64,000 nucleotides of DNA from Flagellimonas zhangzhouensis (lineage in GTDB: Bacteria > Bacteroidota > Bacteroidia > Flavobacteriales > Flavobacteriaceae). The stretch spans positions 84,117-148,116 of the forward strand of contig NZ_FNKI01000004.1 of assembly GCF_900102925.1 (NCBI RefSeq). The letters run 5' to 3'. Below are positions 27,873-36,146 of the stretch, in pieces (the first letter of the stretch is position 1; the number at the start of each line of letters is the position of its first letter). The notes under the pieces were generated by a model. It saw only the letters and a list, made by a program, of their open reading frames with translations, did no database searches and had not been told where the DNA came from. The position numbers and the translations under genes were made by a program.

Positions 27873-29243
27873 ATGCAAAAGCTTCAAATTCATTTTTTGG
27901 GTGGTTCGGGTACCGTTACAGGTTCTAAATTCTACTTGCATACCGACGAGATCAAAATTTTGGTGGACTGTGGTTTTTTTCAAGGTGCCAAAGAGCTGCG
28001 CAAACAGAACTGGGAGTCTTTGCCCATTCAAGTTTCTGAAATTGATGTGGTGTTGCTGACCCATGGGCATTTAGATCATTGCGGGTATTTGCCACTTTTG
28101 GTCAAGCAAGGATTTCGGGGTAAAATATTGGGGACAGAGCCAACTTTGGAAATAGCAAGAATTATTTTGGAAGACAGTGCCAAAATTCAGGAAGAGGAAG
28201 CTGAACGGGCGAACACGGAGGGCTACAGTAAACATCATCCTGCATTGCCACTTTACACCCAAAAAGATGTTGCATTTTGTCTTCGTTTATTTGAATCTAT
28301 CGAAGAGGGAGAAATCAATACATTATCTGAAAACTGCACGGCAAGGTATCACTATAACGGTCACATCATTGGATCAACCTATATTGAAATCAACCTATTT
28401 GACAAAGTATTTGTCTTTTCAGGTGACGTAGGCAGGCAAGAGGACGAATTGCTCAGGCCACCCAAACAACCCGAATGGGCCGATTATTTGTTTGTGGAAA
28501 GTACTTATGGTGATCGATTGCATCCAGAAGAAGATGTGGAAGCCATTTTGGACAATTTGGTGGACAGGGCCATAGAAGAAAGAGGTGTGTTGATCATACC
28601 ATCCTTTGCCGTTGAAAGATTACAGTCGCTCATGTATCAATTGTGGAAATTGTACAAGAGAAACACCATTCCCAACATTCCCATTTTTGTGGATAGTCCT
28701 ATGGGCATCAATGTGCTTAAGGTGTTTGAGCATTTTCCCGAATGGCACAAATTACCTTCAACCGAATATCGTAATATGCAAAATCGTATCACTTTAGTGG
28801 GTTCATATGGGGAAACTTGGGAGACCATTGATGACCCACGACCAAAAATTGTGATAGCAGGTAGTGGTATGGTTACTGGGGGTAGGGTGCTGACCTACAT
28901 TCAACAATTGGGAGATTTGGAATCGACCACCATTCTTTTGGTGGGCTACCAAGCTGAAGAAACCCGAGGAAGAAAACTACTAGAGGGTGCTTCGGAGTTA
29001 AAAATATTTGGAAAACTCATCCCTATAAAAGCAGAGATTCACCATTTGGAGAGCCTTTCTGCCCATGCAGACCAAAAAGAACTTTTAGAGTGGATGGGTA
29101 CCATAAAAAACATTCCTGAAAAGGTGTTTTTAATTCATGGTGAACCACCTGCAATGGAGACCTACCAACACAAAATCGTAGAAAAGTTCGGTTGGAAATG
29201 CCATATTCCCAAATTAAACGAGATTGTAGAGCTGTATCTTTAA
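27873..29243 (+). CDS. beta-CASP metallo-beta-lactamase-fold hydrolase (RNase J/CPSF-like)
   Basis: The 456-residue protein carries the metal motif THGHLDHCG (H64, H66, D68, H69). Further metal ligands lie in YHYNGHIIGST and FSGDVGRQ. A beta-CASP insert ends with VIAGSGMVTGGRVLTY, and the C-terminal RMMBL motif HLESLSAHADQKELLEW is present. Family members are exo/endoribonucleases of the CPSF-73/RNase J group or predicted exonucleases. It is translationally adjacent to the ATP-cone nuclease, so both likely act on nucleic acids under the same condition. A 97-nt gap with a possible promoter separates it from the Usp genes. Confidence 0.93.
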   Translation: MQKLQIHFLGGSGTVTGSKFYLHTDEIKILVDCGFFQGAKELRKQNWESLPIQVSEIDVVLLTHGHLDHCGYLPLLVKQGFRGKILGTEPTLEIARIILEDSAKIQEEEAERANTEGYSKHHPALPLYTQKDVAFCLRLFESIEEGEINTLSENCTARYHYNGHIIGSTYIEINLFDKVFVFSGDVGRQEDELLRPPKQPEWADYLFVESTYGDRLHPEEDVEAILDNLVDRAIEERGVLIIPSFAVERLQSLMYQLWKLYKRNTIPNIPIFVDSPMGINVLKVFEHFPEWHKLPSTEYRNMQNRITLVGSYGETWETIDDPRPKIVIAGSGMVTGGRVLTYIQQLGDLESTTILLVGYQAEETRGRKLLEGASELKIFGKLIPIKAEIHHLESLSAHADQKELLEWMGTIKNIPEKVFLIHGEPPAMETYQHKIVEKFGWKCHIPKLNEIVELYL

Positions 29244-29304
29244 AAGTTTGATTTTCAAAACGTAAGAAGTGATATAAGTCATAACTTTTGGTTGTTAATC
29301 GTAG

Positions 29305-29312
29305 TACTTTTG
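29305..29312 (+). promoter_or_regulatory. putative -7 element of the universal-stress genes
   Basis: TACTTTTG matches TAnnTTTG and lies 28 nt before the ATG at 29341. TTG at 29288-29290 is only 14 nt upstream, shorter than the usual 17-23 nt, so this is a moderate match. Confidence 0.4.
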
Positions 29313-29340
29313 AAATGATAAGGTGTAAAAGTTCAGTAAA

Positions 29341-30183
29341 ATGTTACGAGTTATTTTGCCCACCGATTTTTCAGTGAATGCGTACAATGCCATTACCTAT
29401 GCGGTAAAACTTTTGGAGCATTCAACAGCTGTATTTTATATAATGCATGCCTATACGCCGCCTATTTATCGAATGGATTATACGTTTGGCAGTCCAGGGC
29501 AATTTGGGTTGCCCGATGACCAACGATACCAAGTAGAGGAAGAATTGGAAAATACCAGAAAACGAATTGAATCCGAATTCCCAAATGCCAAGCACAATTT
29601 TGTTACGCACGCCGCCTTTAATGCTCTGGGTGATGAAATAGAATCCATGTCCATCAAAGAGAATATCGATTTTGTTGTAATGGGAACACAAGGTGCTACT
29701 GGGGCCAAAGAAATTCTTTTCGGGTCCAATACAGTTCGAACCATTGATAAGTTGAATGTTCCTGTTTTGGCAATTCCCTCAGGTTACCGATACACAACGC
29801 CACATAATATGTTGTTCCCAACAGATTTTGAGGTGGATTACAACAAGTCCGAAATTGATTTTTTGCTCAATTTATCCAAACTCTGGCATTCTAAATTGCA
29901 CATTTTACATGTGGCACACCCAGATGGCTTAACCGCAGTGCAATCAGATAACAAAACGGTTTTGGAAGGAAAACTGTTGGAACGCAACACAGCGTTTTAC
30001 AATTTGCCCGATCAAGAAATCATCGACGCCATTAACAATTTTCAAAAAGAAAATCCAATGGAAATGTTGGTCATGGTGAAAAACAAGCACTCGTTTATCG
30101 AGAAACTTTTTACGGAACCCGTGATCAAACACATTGGTTTTCATAGTGAAATTCCTTTTTTGGTTCTCCCATATAACCAATAA
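29341..30183 (+). CDS. universal stress protein, tandem UspA domains (1)
   Basis: The 280-residue cytoplasmic protein has two Usp folds. The N-terminal one (LRVILPTDFSVNAYNAITYA) carries a complete ATP-binding motif G-x2-G-x9-G-S (GTQGATGAKEILFGS). The C-terminal one begins at NMLFPTDFEVDYNKSE and lacks the motif. It is the first of three tandem Usp genes with gaps of 11 and 63 nt. Usp proteins in Bacteroidota accompany low-oxygen or stationary-phase stress. The intact ATP motif suggests an ATP-binding subtype. Confidence 0.93.
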   Translation: MLRVILPTDFSVNAYNAITYAVKLLEHSTAVFYIMHAYTPPIYRMDYTFGSPGQFGLPDDQRYQVEEELENTRKRIESEFPNAKHNFVTHAAFNALGDEIESMSIKENIDFVVMGTQGATGAKEILFGSNTVRTIDKLNVPVLAIPSGYRYTTPHNMLFPTDFEVDYNKSEIDFLLNLSKLWHSKLHILHVAHPDGLTAVQSDNKTVLEGKLLERNTAFYNLPDQEIIDAINNFQKENPMEMLVMVKNKHSFIEKLFTEPVIKHIGFHSEIPFLVLPYNQ

Positions 30184-30194
30184 TCATAGTTGCT

Positions 30195-31004
30195 ATGTTA
30201 CAAGTATTAGTCCCTACCGATTTTTCAAACGATTCGTACAATGCACTATTTTATGTATCCAAGTTGTTGAAAGACCAAAAATGTCTGATTCATTTGATTC
30301 ATGTTTGTGAGCCTGGTCAAGATTCAAAGCAGGAAGAAATAAAAGAAGCTTCAAATGCTGAATTGGAGGCCATGGAGCACCGTTTGATTCTGGACATTGG
30401 AGTCAATGGCAAGCATACGATTGTAAAATCATCTTTGTGTTCCAATATGCGTAAGGGAGTTGCCACTTATGCCAAAGACCATGGTGTGGATTTAATGGTA
30501 ATTGGGAACAAAGGCAAAGAAGAGATGACCAATATATTGTTTGGTAATAATGCCATGCAATTGGTTCGTGAAGTGGATCAATGTCCCATTTTAATTGTGC
30601 CCCATGAAATAGATTACAGGCCTGTGGATAAAATAGCTTTTGCCTCTAGTTATGTGCATCCCATTTCGGATACTAATGTTGAAACACTACACTTTTTTTC
30701 CAAAACAGTTGATGCAACCATTGTTCCCATGAGTATTGAAGAGGGAAAAGAACCTCCAGCTAAACAAAAGAATAAGTCCATATTTTTTGATGGCATCTCT
30801 AAGAACCGATCCAAAGAAGTGGTTTTGCCCGTTTTTGAGAATAAAGTAAAGACCATTTTGGAATTTGTTGAGCTTTGGAACATTGGTATTTTAAGCATGG
30901 TCTATTACCCACACCATTTCTTTTTGGAGTTCATAGGCAATGGAATGGTGAAGGAGTTGAATACCAAATTAAGGGTTCCTTTTTTAATCTTACCAAAAGG
31001 TTAA
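30195..31004 (+). CDS. universal stress protein, tandem UspA domains (2)
   Basis: The 269-residue homologue of the preceding gene starts with LQVLVPTDFSNDSYNALFY. The nucleotide motif reads GNKGKEEMTNILFGN, so the final Ser/Thr is replaced by Asn, which may weaken ATP binding. The second domain is more diverged (KIAFASSYVHPISDTNVE). It probably shares a transcript with the first Usp gene (11 nt gap). Confidence 0.92.
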   Translation: MLQVLVPTDFSNDSYNALFYVSKLLKDQKCLIHLIHVCEPGQDSKQEEIKEASNAELEAMEHRLILDIGVNGKHTIVKSSLCSNMRKGVATYAKDHGVDLMVIGNKGKEEMTNILFGNNAMQLVREVDQCPILIVPHEIDYRPVDKIAFASSYVHPISDTNVETLHFFSKTVDATIVPMSIEEGKEPPAKQKNKSIFFDGISKNRSKEVVLPVFENKVKTILEFVELWNIGILSMVYYPHHFFLEFIGNGMVKELNTKLRVPFLILPKG

Positions 31005-31024
31005 ACCTGACAATTATCATAGTA

Positions 31025-31032
31025 TAAATTTG
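31025..31032 (+). promoter_or_regulatory. putative -7 element of third usp gene
   Basis: TAAATTTG fits TAnnTTTG and lies 35 nt before the ATG at 31068 in a 63-nt gap. No TTG occurs at the expected spacing, so support is limited. Confidence 0.35.
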
Positions 31033-31067
31033 TAAATTGAGGTAAATTCCATGAAAAGGCTAATGTC

Positions 31068-31919
31068 ATGGATAAGAGAGTTTTACTTCCGTCCGATTAT
31101 TCCGAAAATGCGCTGAATGCCATTAGGTATGCCATGGACCTTTTTCAACATGTGCACTGCGATTTTTACATTCTGCACGTTTTTCAGGTGTCTGGGTATA
31201 CGTTGGAAAGTATGCGAGTTCCAGAAGCTGGTGAACCCTATTTTGAAGCTGCCAAATTAAAAGCAGAACAGGGTATGACAAAGTTGATGGAAATGATAAA
31301 GCTTCATCCAGAAAACGATAAGCATAGCTTCCATTCTATAATTACATTTAATAGTTTGACGGAAGCGGTTCGGCATCTGGTCGACCAGAAGGATATCGAC
31401 CTAATTGTAATGGGTACTAAAGGTGTTACCGAATCCAAAGCTCGAATTTTTGGGACACATACGGTTCACATTATGGAGCACATTAAGGATTGTCCAGTGA
31501 TTGCCGTACCCAATTATTATAGATTTGAGCCACCCAAAGAGATTGTTTTTCCGACTGATTTTAAAACAACTTTCAAGGAAAAGGAAATCAATCATTTAAG
31601 AGAAGTTGCCACATTGTATGATGCAAAAATTAATGTGCTGTATCTCACAAAGCATGACCAGCCAATCCTGAATAAAAAGCAAGAGTCCAATAAACAATTA
31701 TTGGAAGACATATTGCAGGGTGTGGATTTTGAAATCCATTTTACGCCTGCCAGCAACGTGGCCAAGGGCATAGAAGATTATGTAATCGATAATGGAGGTG
31801 ATATGGTGGTTTTTATCAACAGAAAACACCTATTCTTCGGAAGCATTTTATCGAATCCCTTGGTGAAGGAAATTGGGTACGACCCACAAGTGCCCATTTT
31901 GGAATTAAATGATAATTGA
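31068..31919 (+). CDS. universal stress protein, tandem UspA domains (3)
   Basis: The 283-residue protein has two Usp domains. The first (KRVLLPSDYSENALNAIRYA) carries a full ATP motif, GTKGVTESKARIFGT. The second begins at KEIVFPTDFKTTFKEKEI. It overlaps the start of the next gene by 11 nt, which ties the following small protein to the Usp transcript. Confidence 0.93.
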   Translation: MDKRVLLPSDYSENALNAIRYAMDLFQHVHCDFYILHVFQVSGYTLESMRVPEAGEPYFEAAKLKAEQGMTKLMEMIKLHPENDKHSFHSIITFNSLTEAVRHLVDQKDIDLIVMGTKGVTESKARIFGTHTVHIMEHIKDCPVIAVPNYYRFEPPKEIVFPTDFKTTFKEKEINHLREVATLYDAKINVLYLTKHDQPILNKKQESNKQLLEDILQGVDFEIHFTPASNVAKGIEDYVIDNGGDMVVFINRKHLFFGSILSNPLVKEIGYDPQVPILELNDN

Positions 31920-32361
31920 AAAAAATGAAGTGATGAGACAGGTTGGAATATGGCTTGATAAATTAGAGGCCAATGGTGTAATACTAGAGAAGGATATGGA
32001 AAGTTTTTTCCATATAGCTTCAGAAATTGAATTTTTTAACCCAAAAGGAGGATCGCGTTCCAAAACCAAATGGGGTCCCCAAGATGTGGTGCAGGACAGC
32101 AAATATTTAGAGAGAGAGAAGCATCAATTTAGAAAATACTTCGAAAAAATAGCCAAGGCATTGGAGAATGCAGACCAGATTAACATTTTTGGTCCAGCTG
32201 AGGCACCCGAAAAATTGATGGCCGAACTAGAGAATAACTACCCCGAAATAGCAAACAGGGTACTAACTGTACAAAAAGCTGACAGTATAACACAGAACCA
32301 ATTTAAAGCGTTGGTAAAACAATCCTTTGGAATAGATGATCGGTTTCCAGAAACCGTTTAG
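31909..32361 (+). CDS. small protein, possibly eRF1/host-attachment-like
   Basis: This 150-residue protein is not confidently assigned. Central helices (REKHQFRKYFEKIAKALE) lead to a strand INIFGPAEAPEKLMAEL and helix FKALVKQSFG. That order resembles the C-terminal domain of bacterial eRF1-like (host attachment) proteins, which are predicted to act at ribosomes. The ATG at 31909 overlaps the Usp gene by 11 nt; ATG 31933 would give 142 residues and removes only a polar start. Context suggests translation-related stress control, alongside Hsp20 and Usp proteins (inference). Confidence 0.7.
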   Translation: MIIEKNEVMRQVGIWLDKLEANGVILEKDMESFFHIASEIEFFNPKGGSRSKTKWGPQDVVQDSKYLEREKHQFRKYFEKIAKALENADQINIFGPAEAPEKLMAELENNYPEIANRVLTVQKADSITQNQFKALVKQSFGIDDRFPETV

Positions 32362-32439
32362 ATTTCCTAGGGGTAATTATCAATTTAACTAACCGACCAG
32401 ACCAAGCATTGCATACAAACTAAATTGTAGTAATAACGC

Positions 32440-32856
32440 ATGGTCATGACGAATCAGGGCAACATAGAAAAATTGCACGAAAATCTGCAGGCTTGGAGAT
32501 CCCACTTGTTATTTGTCTCGGATGAAATGAAGTTTATTGAAAAATTACTTCATTCCTACCTTTTCGAACCAAGAACCCCGAAGCAATTTAAACGTTGGGA
32601 ACAGTTCAATATCGATTTTGAAAAATGTAGGGGTCACAAGGATACTTTGGTGCAAAAGATAATGGAAAATGAAAAATGTTTGGGAGGTGTTCTAGAATGT
32701 GCCTCCGACAAACACGATAATCATTACAGTGAAAAGTATGAAGTCCTCAAGACTGAAATACTTCAATTTGTAGAAACTTACCAAGACCTGAAAACAGGTA
32801 TTTACGATTATGCTGGACTGGTACTTAAAAAGAAGAAGCCTATAACTAATGTGTAG
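32440..32856 (+). CDS. helical hypothetical protein upstream of Hsp20
   Basis: This 138-residue, mostly helical protein has no transmembrane segment or signal. The N-terminal part LQAWRSHLLFVSDEMKFIEKLL resembles the N-terminal part of the protein at 33405 (WMSELQFAKDEQLFLNHMV). In both, a W-x2-x-L-x-F-x2-DE-x2-F pattern is followed by a coiled-coil-like region and a basic C-terminal tail (LKKKKPITN here, KHKKQKRLL there). They appear to be paralogues on either side of the small heat-shock gene. Function unknown. Confidence 0.75.
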   Translation: MVMTNQGNIEKLHENLQAWRSHLLFVSDEMKFIEKLLHSYLFEPRTPKQFKRWEQFNIDFEKCRGHKDTLVQKIMENEKCLGGVLECASDKHDNHYSEKYEVLKTEILQFVETYQDLKTGIYDYAGLVLKKKKPITNV

Positions 32857-32913
32857 TGTGGATTTACACTTCATGTTGGATTGCAATCTAATTAATCTAT
32901 AAAACAAGTAGCT

Positions 32914-33354
32914 ATGCCACTGGTAAAAATGGATCGGAAGAGATTTCCGTGGAACGACAGCTTGATTGATTTTTTCAATCGCGATGCTTTTGTGGATGAC
33001 GAGTTTTTCAATTTGGAAAAATTTCATCCATCAATGAACATTAAGGAGCACGACAAAGATTTTGAAATTGAATTTGCAGCTCCAGGTTTTGACAAAAAGG
33101 ACTTTAAGATCACCATGAAAGATGATGTCTTGGAGGTATCCGCAGAAAAAAGCCATGAGGAAACCGAAGAGGAAGAAAATTTTACACGAAGAGAATTCAA
33201 CTATAATTCCTTTACCCGAAATTTAAAATTGCCTAACACAGCGGACACAACCAAAGAAGTTGCCGCTGTGTACAAAAAAGGAATTCTTACCCTTAACGTA
33301 CCCAAAATGGAAGGTGCCCCAAAAGACAACAAAAAAGTGATTGAGGTATCGTAA
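32914..33354 (+). CDS. Hsp20/alpha-crystallin small heat-shock protein
   Basis: The 146-residue chaperone holds unfolding proteins in an ATP-independent way. The alpha-crystallin domain spans about 38-140 (PSMNIKEHDKDFEIEFAAPG, FKITMKDDVLEVSAEK, FTRNLKLPNTADTTK, YKKGILTLNVPK). The typical G-x-L in GILTLNV is present. The C-terminal I-x-I/V motif is VIEVS. It sits between the two paralogous helical proteins and is followed by a strong hairpin at 33363. Confidence 0.96.
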   Translation: MPLVKMDRKRFPWNDSLIDFFNRDAFVDDEFFNLEKFHPSMNIKEHDKDFEIEFAAPGFDKKDFKITMKDDVLEVSAEKSHEETEEEENFTRREFNYNSFTRNLKLPNTADTTKEVAAVYKKGILTLNVPKMEGAPKDNKKVIEVS

Positions 33355-33362
33355 ACAAAATC

Positions 33363-33390
33363 AGCGGCAGATGACTTTCCATCTGCCGCT
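33363..33390. terminator. strong hairpin between hsp20 and next gene
   Basis: AGCGGCAGATG (33363-33373) and CATCTGCCGCT (33380-33390) form a perfect 11-bp stem with a 6-nt loop, 8 nt after the Hsp20 stop. The plus-strand side is followed by CAAAAATT, not a T-run, while the minus-strand side ends in GATTTTGTTT. It may be a partial terminator or an mRNA-stabilising element that sets hsp20 expression above its downstream gene. Confidence 0.6.
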
Positions 33391-33404
33391 CAAAAATTAA
33401 CGTC

Positions 33405-33848
33405 ATGAAAACAAAACCCAGAAAAAGAACCTTTAGGGAGTGGTTCAGTGTGGAAGAACTTCACGAGGAATCCAAAAAATGGATGTCCGAACTTCAATTT
33501 GCAAAGGATGAACAATTGTTTTTAAACCACATGGTGAAAGATTACACCTTGGACATTATTGACACTGAAATGTTCAACACCGTGCAGCCCGTTGTGGAAG
33601 GTTTAAATCGACTTGAAAACCATTTGCAAGAATTGATGGATTCCGTAAGAGTACATGAAAATCAATTATCAACGTTGATCGAAGAAAAAATCACCGACAA
33701 ATTGGAAAGTTCCTATTTGGAATCCCACAACGATTTGGCGATGCTGTTGGATGATTATTTTGAGAAATACAAAGATTACAAGACCCAAATGTTCGAGATC
33801 ATTTCTCAAGTGATGAAGCATAAAAAGCAAAAAAGGTTGCTCAATTAA
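33405..33848 (+). CDS. helical hypothetical protein downstream of Hsp20
   Basis: This 147-residue all-helical protein is the likely paralogue of the one at 32440: EESKKWMSELQFAKDEQLFL near the N terminus, then long amphipathic helices and a Lys-rich tail. There is no signal peptide or membrane segment. Its stop overlaps that of the cardiolipin synthase gene on the other strand (33845-33848). Family unknown to me; a partner or regulator of the heat-shock protein is an inference from position. Confidence 0.75.
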   Translation: MKTKPRKRTFREWFSVEELHEESKKWMSELQFAKDEQLFLNHMVKDYTLDIIDTEMFNTVQPVVEGLNRLENHLQELMDSVRVHENQLSTLIEEKITDKLESSYLESHNDLAMLLDDYFEKYKDYKTQMFEIISQVMKHKKQKRLLN

Positions 33849-35266
33849 AGTAAGGGGCTCAGCAGTTTGGCGAAGCCCTCCAGTATTTTTTTAATCATGG
33901 GCCGTTCTCGATGCTCTTTATAATCCAAAAGTGCAATGGATTTGTCGCAATCCTTTAAAAAATCGGCTTTCATTTGGGCGCAAAGGTCAGTATCATATAC
34001 AAAGGCTTGGGCCTCATAATTCTGTTGTAGACTTCGGTTATCGAGATTGGCCGTTCCTATACTGGCGATTTCATCATCGCACAGCATTACTTTGCTATGC
34101 AAAAAACCATCAGGGTACAGGTAGATTTTTATACCAGATTTAAGGTAGGTGTCAAAATAGGCCCGTACGCACCAATCCACCAATTTTATATCGGTAGTAT
34201 CCGACATTAAGAGTCTAACATCGACCCCGCTTAAAGCAGCTGTGGAAAGTCCCTGCAGAATGGCATGGTTGGGAATAATGTACGGATTTACAATATAAAG
34301 GTATTTTTCTGCACTATTGATGATGGAAAAATAGACTTGCTCCATCACATCAAAATCATCATCGGGACCACTCGCTACAATTTGTAAAAAGTGCTCTCCA
34401 TTAATTTTCGGATGAAGTTGAAAACTGGAAATATCTACCTGTTCGCCACTGGCCAAGAACCAATCGATAACAAAAGTTCGGTTTAAAAAATCAACCGCTT
34501 CACCCTCAACTTTTAAATGGGTATCGTGCCATTTGCCCAAAGAGGGGTCACCTTTTAAGTATTTATCTGAAATATTGATACCGCCCGTAAATCCAATTTT
34601 ATTGTCGATGACAATAATTTTTCGGTGGTTTCTATAATTGAGGGCACTCAAAAATCGTCCGAAGCGAAAGGGCAAAAATTGGGCAGTTTGAACACCAATG
34701 GAATGAAGCCGTTTCAAGTATTTTTTACTCAAGGAATAACTTCCAATCCCATCATATAGCAACCGAACGGTAACATTTTGAGCAATTTTACGCTCAAAGA
34801 TTTCCAAGAGTTTATCCGCCAGCACCCCATCTTCAAAAATGTAATACTGCAAATGAATATGTTCTTCGGCTTTTTCAAGTGCCTCAAAGATGCTTTCGAA
34901 TGTATTACGGCCATCCTTTAATAATTCAACCTCGTTTTTACAGGAAATGGGGCATTGGGCGGCATTGTGGATTAGCTTAATGATTTTTTCCTTGTTACCA
35001 GAAATGGGAGGTGTGCATTGTGGATATTGCACCTCATCCCGAATGCTGAACTCATTTTTTAGCGTGAACATTTTGCTTTTCCGTCTGTTTCGTCCAAATA
35101 AAATATAGAGTAAAACCCCACCCACAGGAATAGTGAAAATCGCCAAAAGCCACGCCAATGTTTTGCTTGGTCGAACCCCATTCAACAATAAACTGACCAC
35201 CATGATTGCTGCAATCAATACATAAAGTGCAATGAGGATGGGAATAAGCATGGATTCGGTCAGCAT
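33845..35266 (-). CDS. cls: cardiolipin synthase (phospholipase D family)
   Basis: The 473-residue membrane enzyme condenses two phosphatidylglycerols to cardiolipin. Two transmembrane segments lie at about 5-28 and 37-57. There are two HKD motifs: HRKIIVID with H214/K216 and downstream GGINI, and HSKVMLCDDEIASIGTAN with H390/K392. It follows the racemase gene after 7 nt on the minus strand. Length and architecture match bacterial ClsA. Confidence 0.94.
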   Translation of the reverse strand: MLTESMLIPILIALYVLIAAIMVVSLLLNGVRPSKTLAWLLAIFTIPVGGVLLYILFGRNRRKSKMFTLKNEFSIRDEVQYPQCTPPISGNKEKIIKLIHNAAQCPISCKNEVELLKDGRNTFESIFEALEKAEEHIHLQYYIFEDGVLADKLLEIFERKIAQNVTVRLLYDGIGSYSLSKKYLKRLHSIGVQTAQFLPFRFGRFLSALNYRNHRKIIVIDNKIGFTGGINISDKYLKGDPSLGKWHDTHLKVEGEAVDFLNRTFVIDWFLASGEQVDISSFQLHPKINGEHFLQIVASGPDDDFDVMEQVYFSIINSAEKYLYIVNPYIIPNHAILQGLSTAALSGVDVRLLMSDTTDIKLVDWCVRAYFDTYLKSGIKIYLYPDGFLHSKVMLCDDEIASIGTANLDNRSLQQNYEAQAFVYDTDLCAQMKADFLKDCDKSIALLDYKEHRERPMIKKILEGFAKLLSPLL

Positions 35267-35273
35267 GAATGGA

Positions 35274-35966
35274 TCAGTTTAAAATAAAATCTACCGCCAT
35301 TTGCGCATGTAGGTTGGTGGTGGCCAAGGTTGGAATGTCCACTTCATTTTCTTTAATGAGTAAGGGCAGTTCCGTACATCCTAAAATAATGCCATCCGCT
35401 CCACGGGCTTTTAACAATCCAATTTGCTCTCTGAAAAAGGATTTGGCAGCATCTGAAAAAATACCTTGTGTCAACTCCTTGGAAACATATTCATGTGCTT
35501 GTGGAATAAATTCTTCAGAGGGGATTATGGTTTCAATCCCATAGTTCTCTTTCAACACTTTTGGAATGAAATTTCCAGTCATGGTGGGTCTGTTACCGAG
35601 CAACCCCAATTTTTTCAACCCAAGTTTTTCAGCCTCCTTGCCCGTGGCATCGGCAATATGTAAAATGGGAATTTGGATTTTGGGCTGTACAAAATCGTAG
35701 ACCATATGTGGAGTATTGGCACAAATTACAATGGCTTTTGCCCCCGCGTTTTGTAACTGTTCGGAAACGGCTAAATATTTCGCATTAATTTTCTCCTTGT
35801 TCTGTTCCCGCATCAACTCAATATTAATGCTGTGGATGATCAAAGGCGGGTTGGCTTGTTCCCCAATAACTTTTCCAGCCATTTGATTGATGAGTTTATA
35901 ATATTCAATGGTGGAATGCCAGGATGTACCACCAATCATCCCCAAGGTTTGCATGTTTTCGGTCAT
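35274..35966 (-). CDS. aspartate/glutamate racemase family protein
   Basis: The 230-residue cytosolic enzyme uses two cysteines for racemisation: C82 in VICANTPHMV and C197 in ILGCTELPLL. The N-terminal MIGGTSWHSTIEYY is typical of the aspartate racemase branch. The start may be either Met1 or Met5 (MQTLGMIGG, codon at 35954); Met5 aligns better with the family. It forms a two-gene operon with cls and is divergent from the alcohol dehydrogenase gene. Confidence 0.92.
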   Translation of the reverse strand: MTENMQTLGMIGGTSWHSTIEYYKLINQMAGKVIGEQANPPLIIHSINIELMREQNKEKINAKYLAVSEQLQNAGAKAIVICANTPHMVYDFVQPKIQIPILHIADATGKEAEKLGLKKLGLLGNRPTMTGNFIPKVLKENYGIETIIPSEEFIPQAHEYVSKELTQGIFSDAAKSFFREQIGLLKARGADGIILGCTELPLLIKENEVDIPTLATTNLHAQMAVDFILN

Positions 35967-36066
35967 AACTTAGGTTGTTTATCATATTACCCATCAATTT
36001 ACGCAAAATGAGGGCAATAGGATATGACAATGCTCATCCCTTTAAAATAGGTTGCTGACATCCATT

Positions 36067-36099
36067 TTGAAAGTATTCATTTAACTCAGTTTAACTTTG
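36067..36099 (+). promoter_or_regulatory. promoter of alcohol dehydrogenase gene
   Basis: TTG (36067-36069), 22 nt, TAACTTTG (36092-36099) fit the Flavobacteriaceae consensus TTG-N17-23-TAnnTTTG. The ATG at 36147 follows after a leader of about 40 nt. Confidence 0.65.
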
Positions 36100-36146
36100 G
36101 TTTTCACTAAATTTATAGGCAAAACCAACTAACTAGCTTTTTTAGC

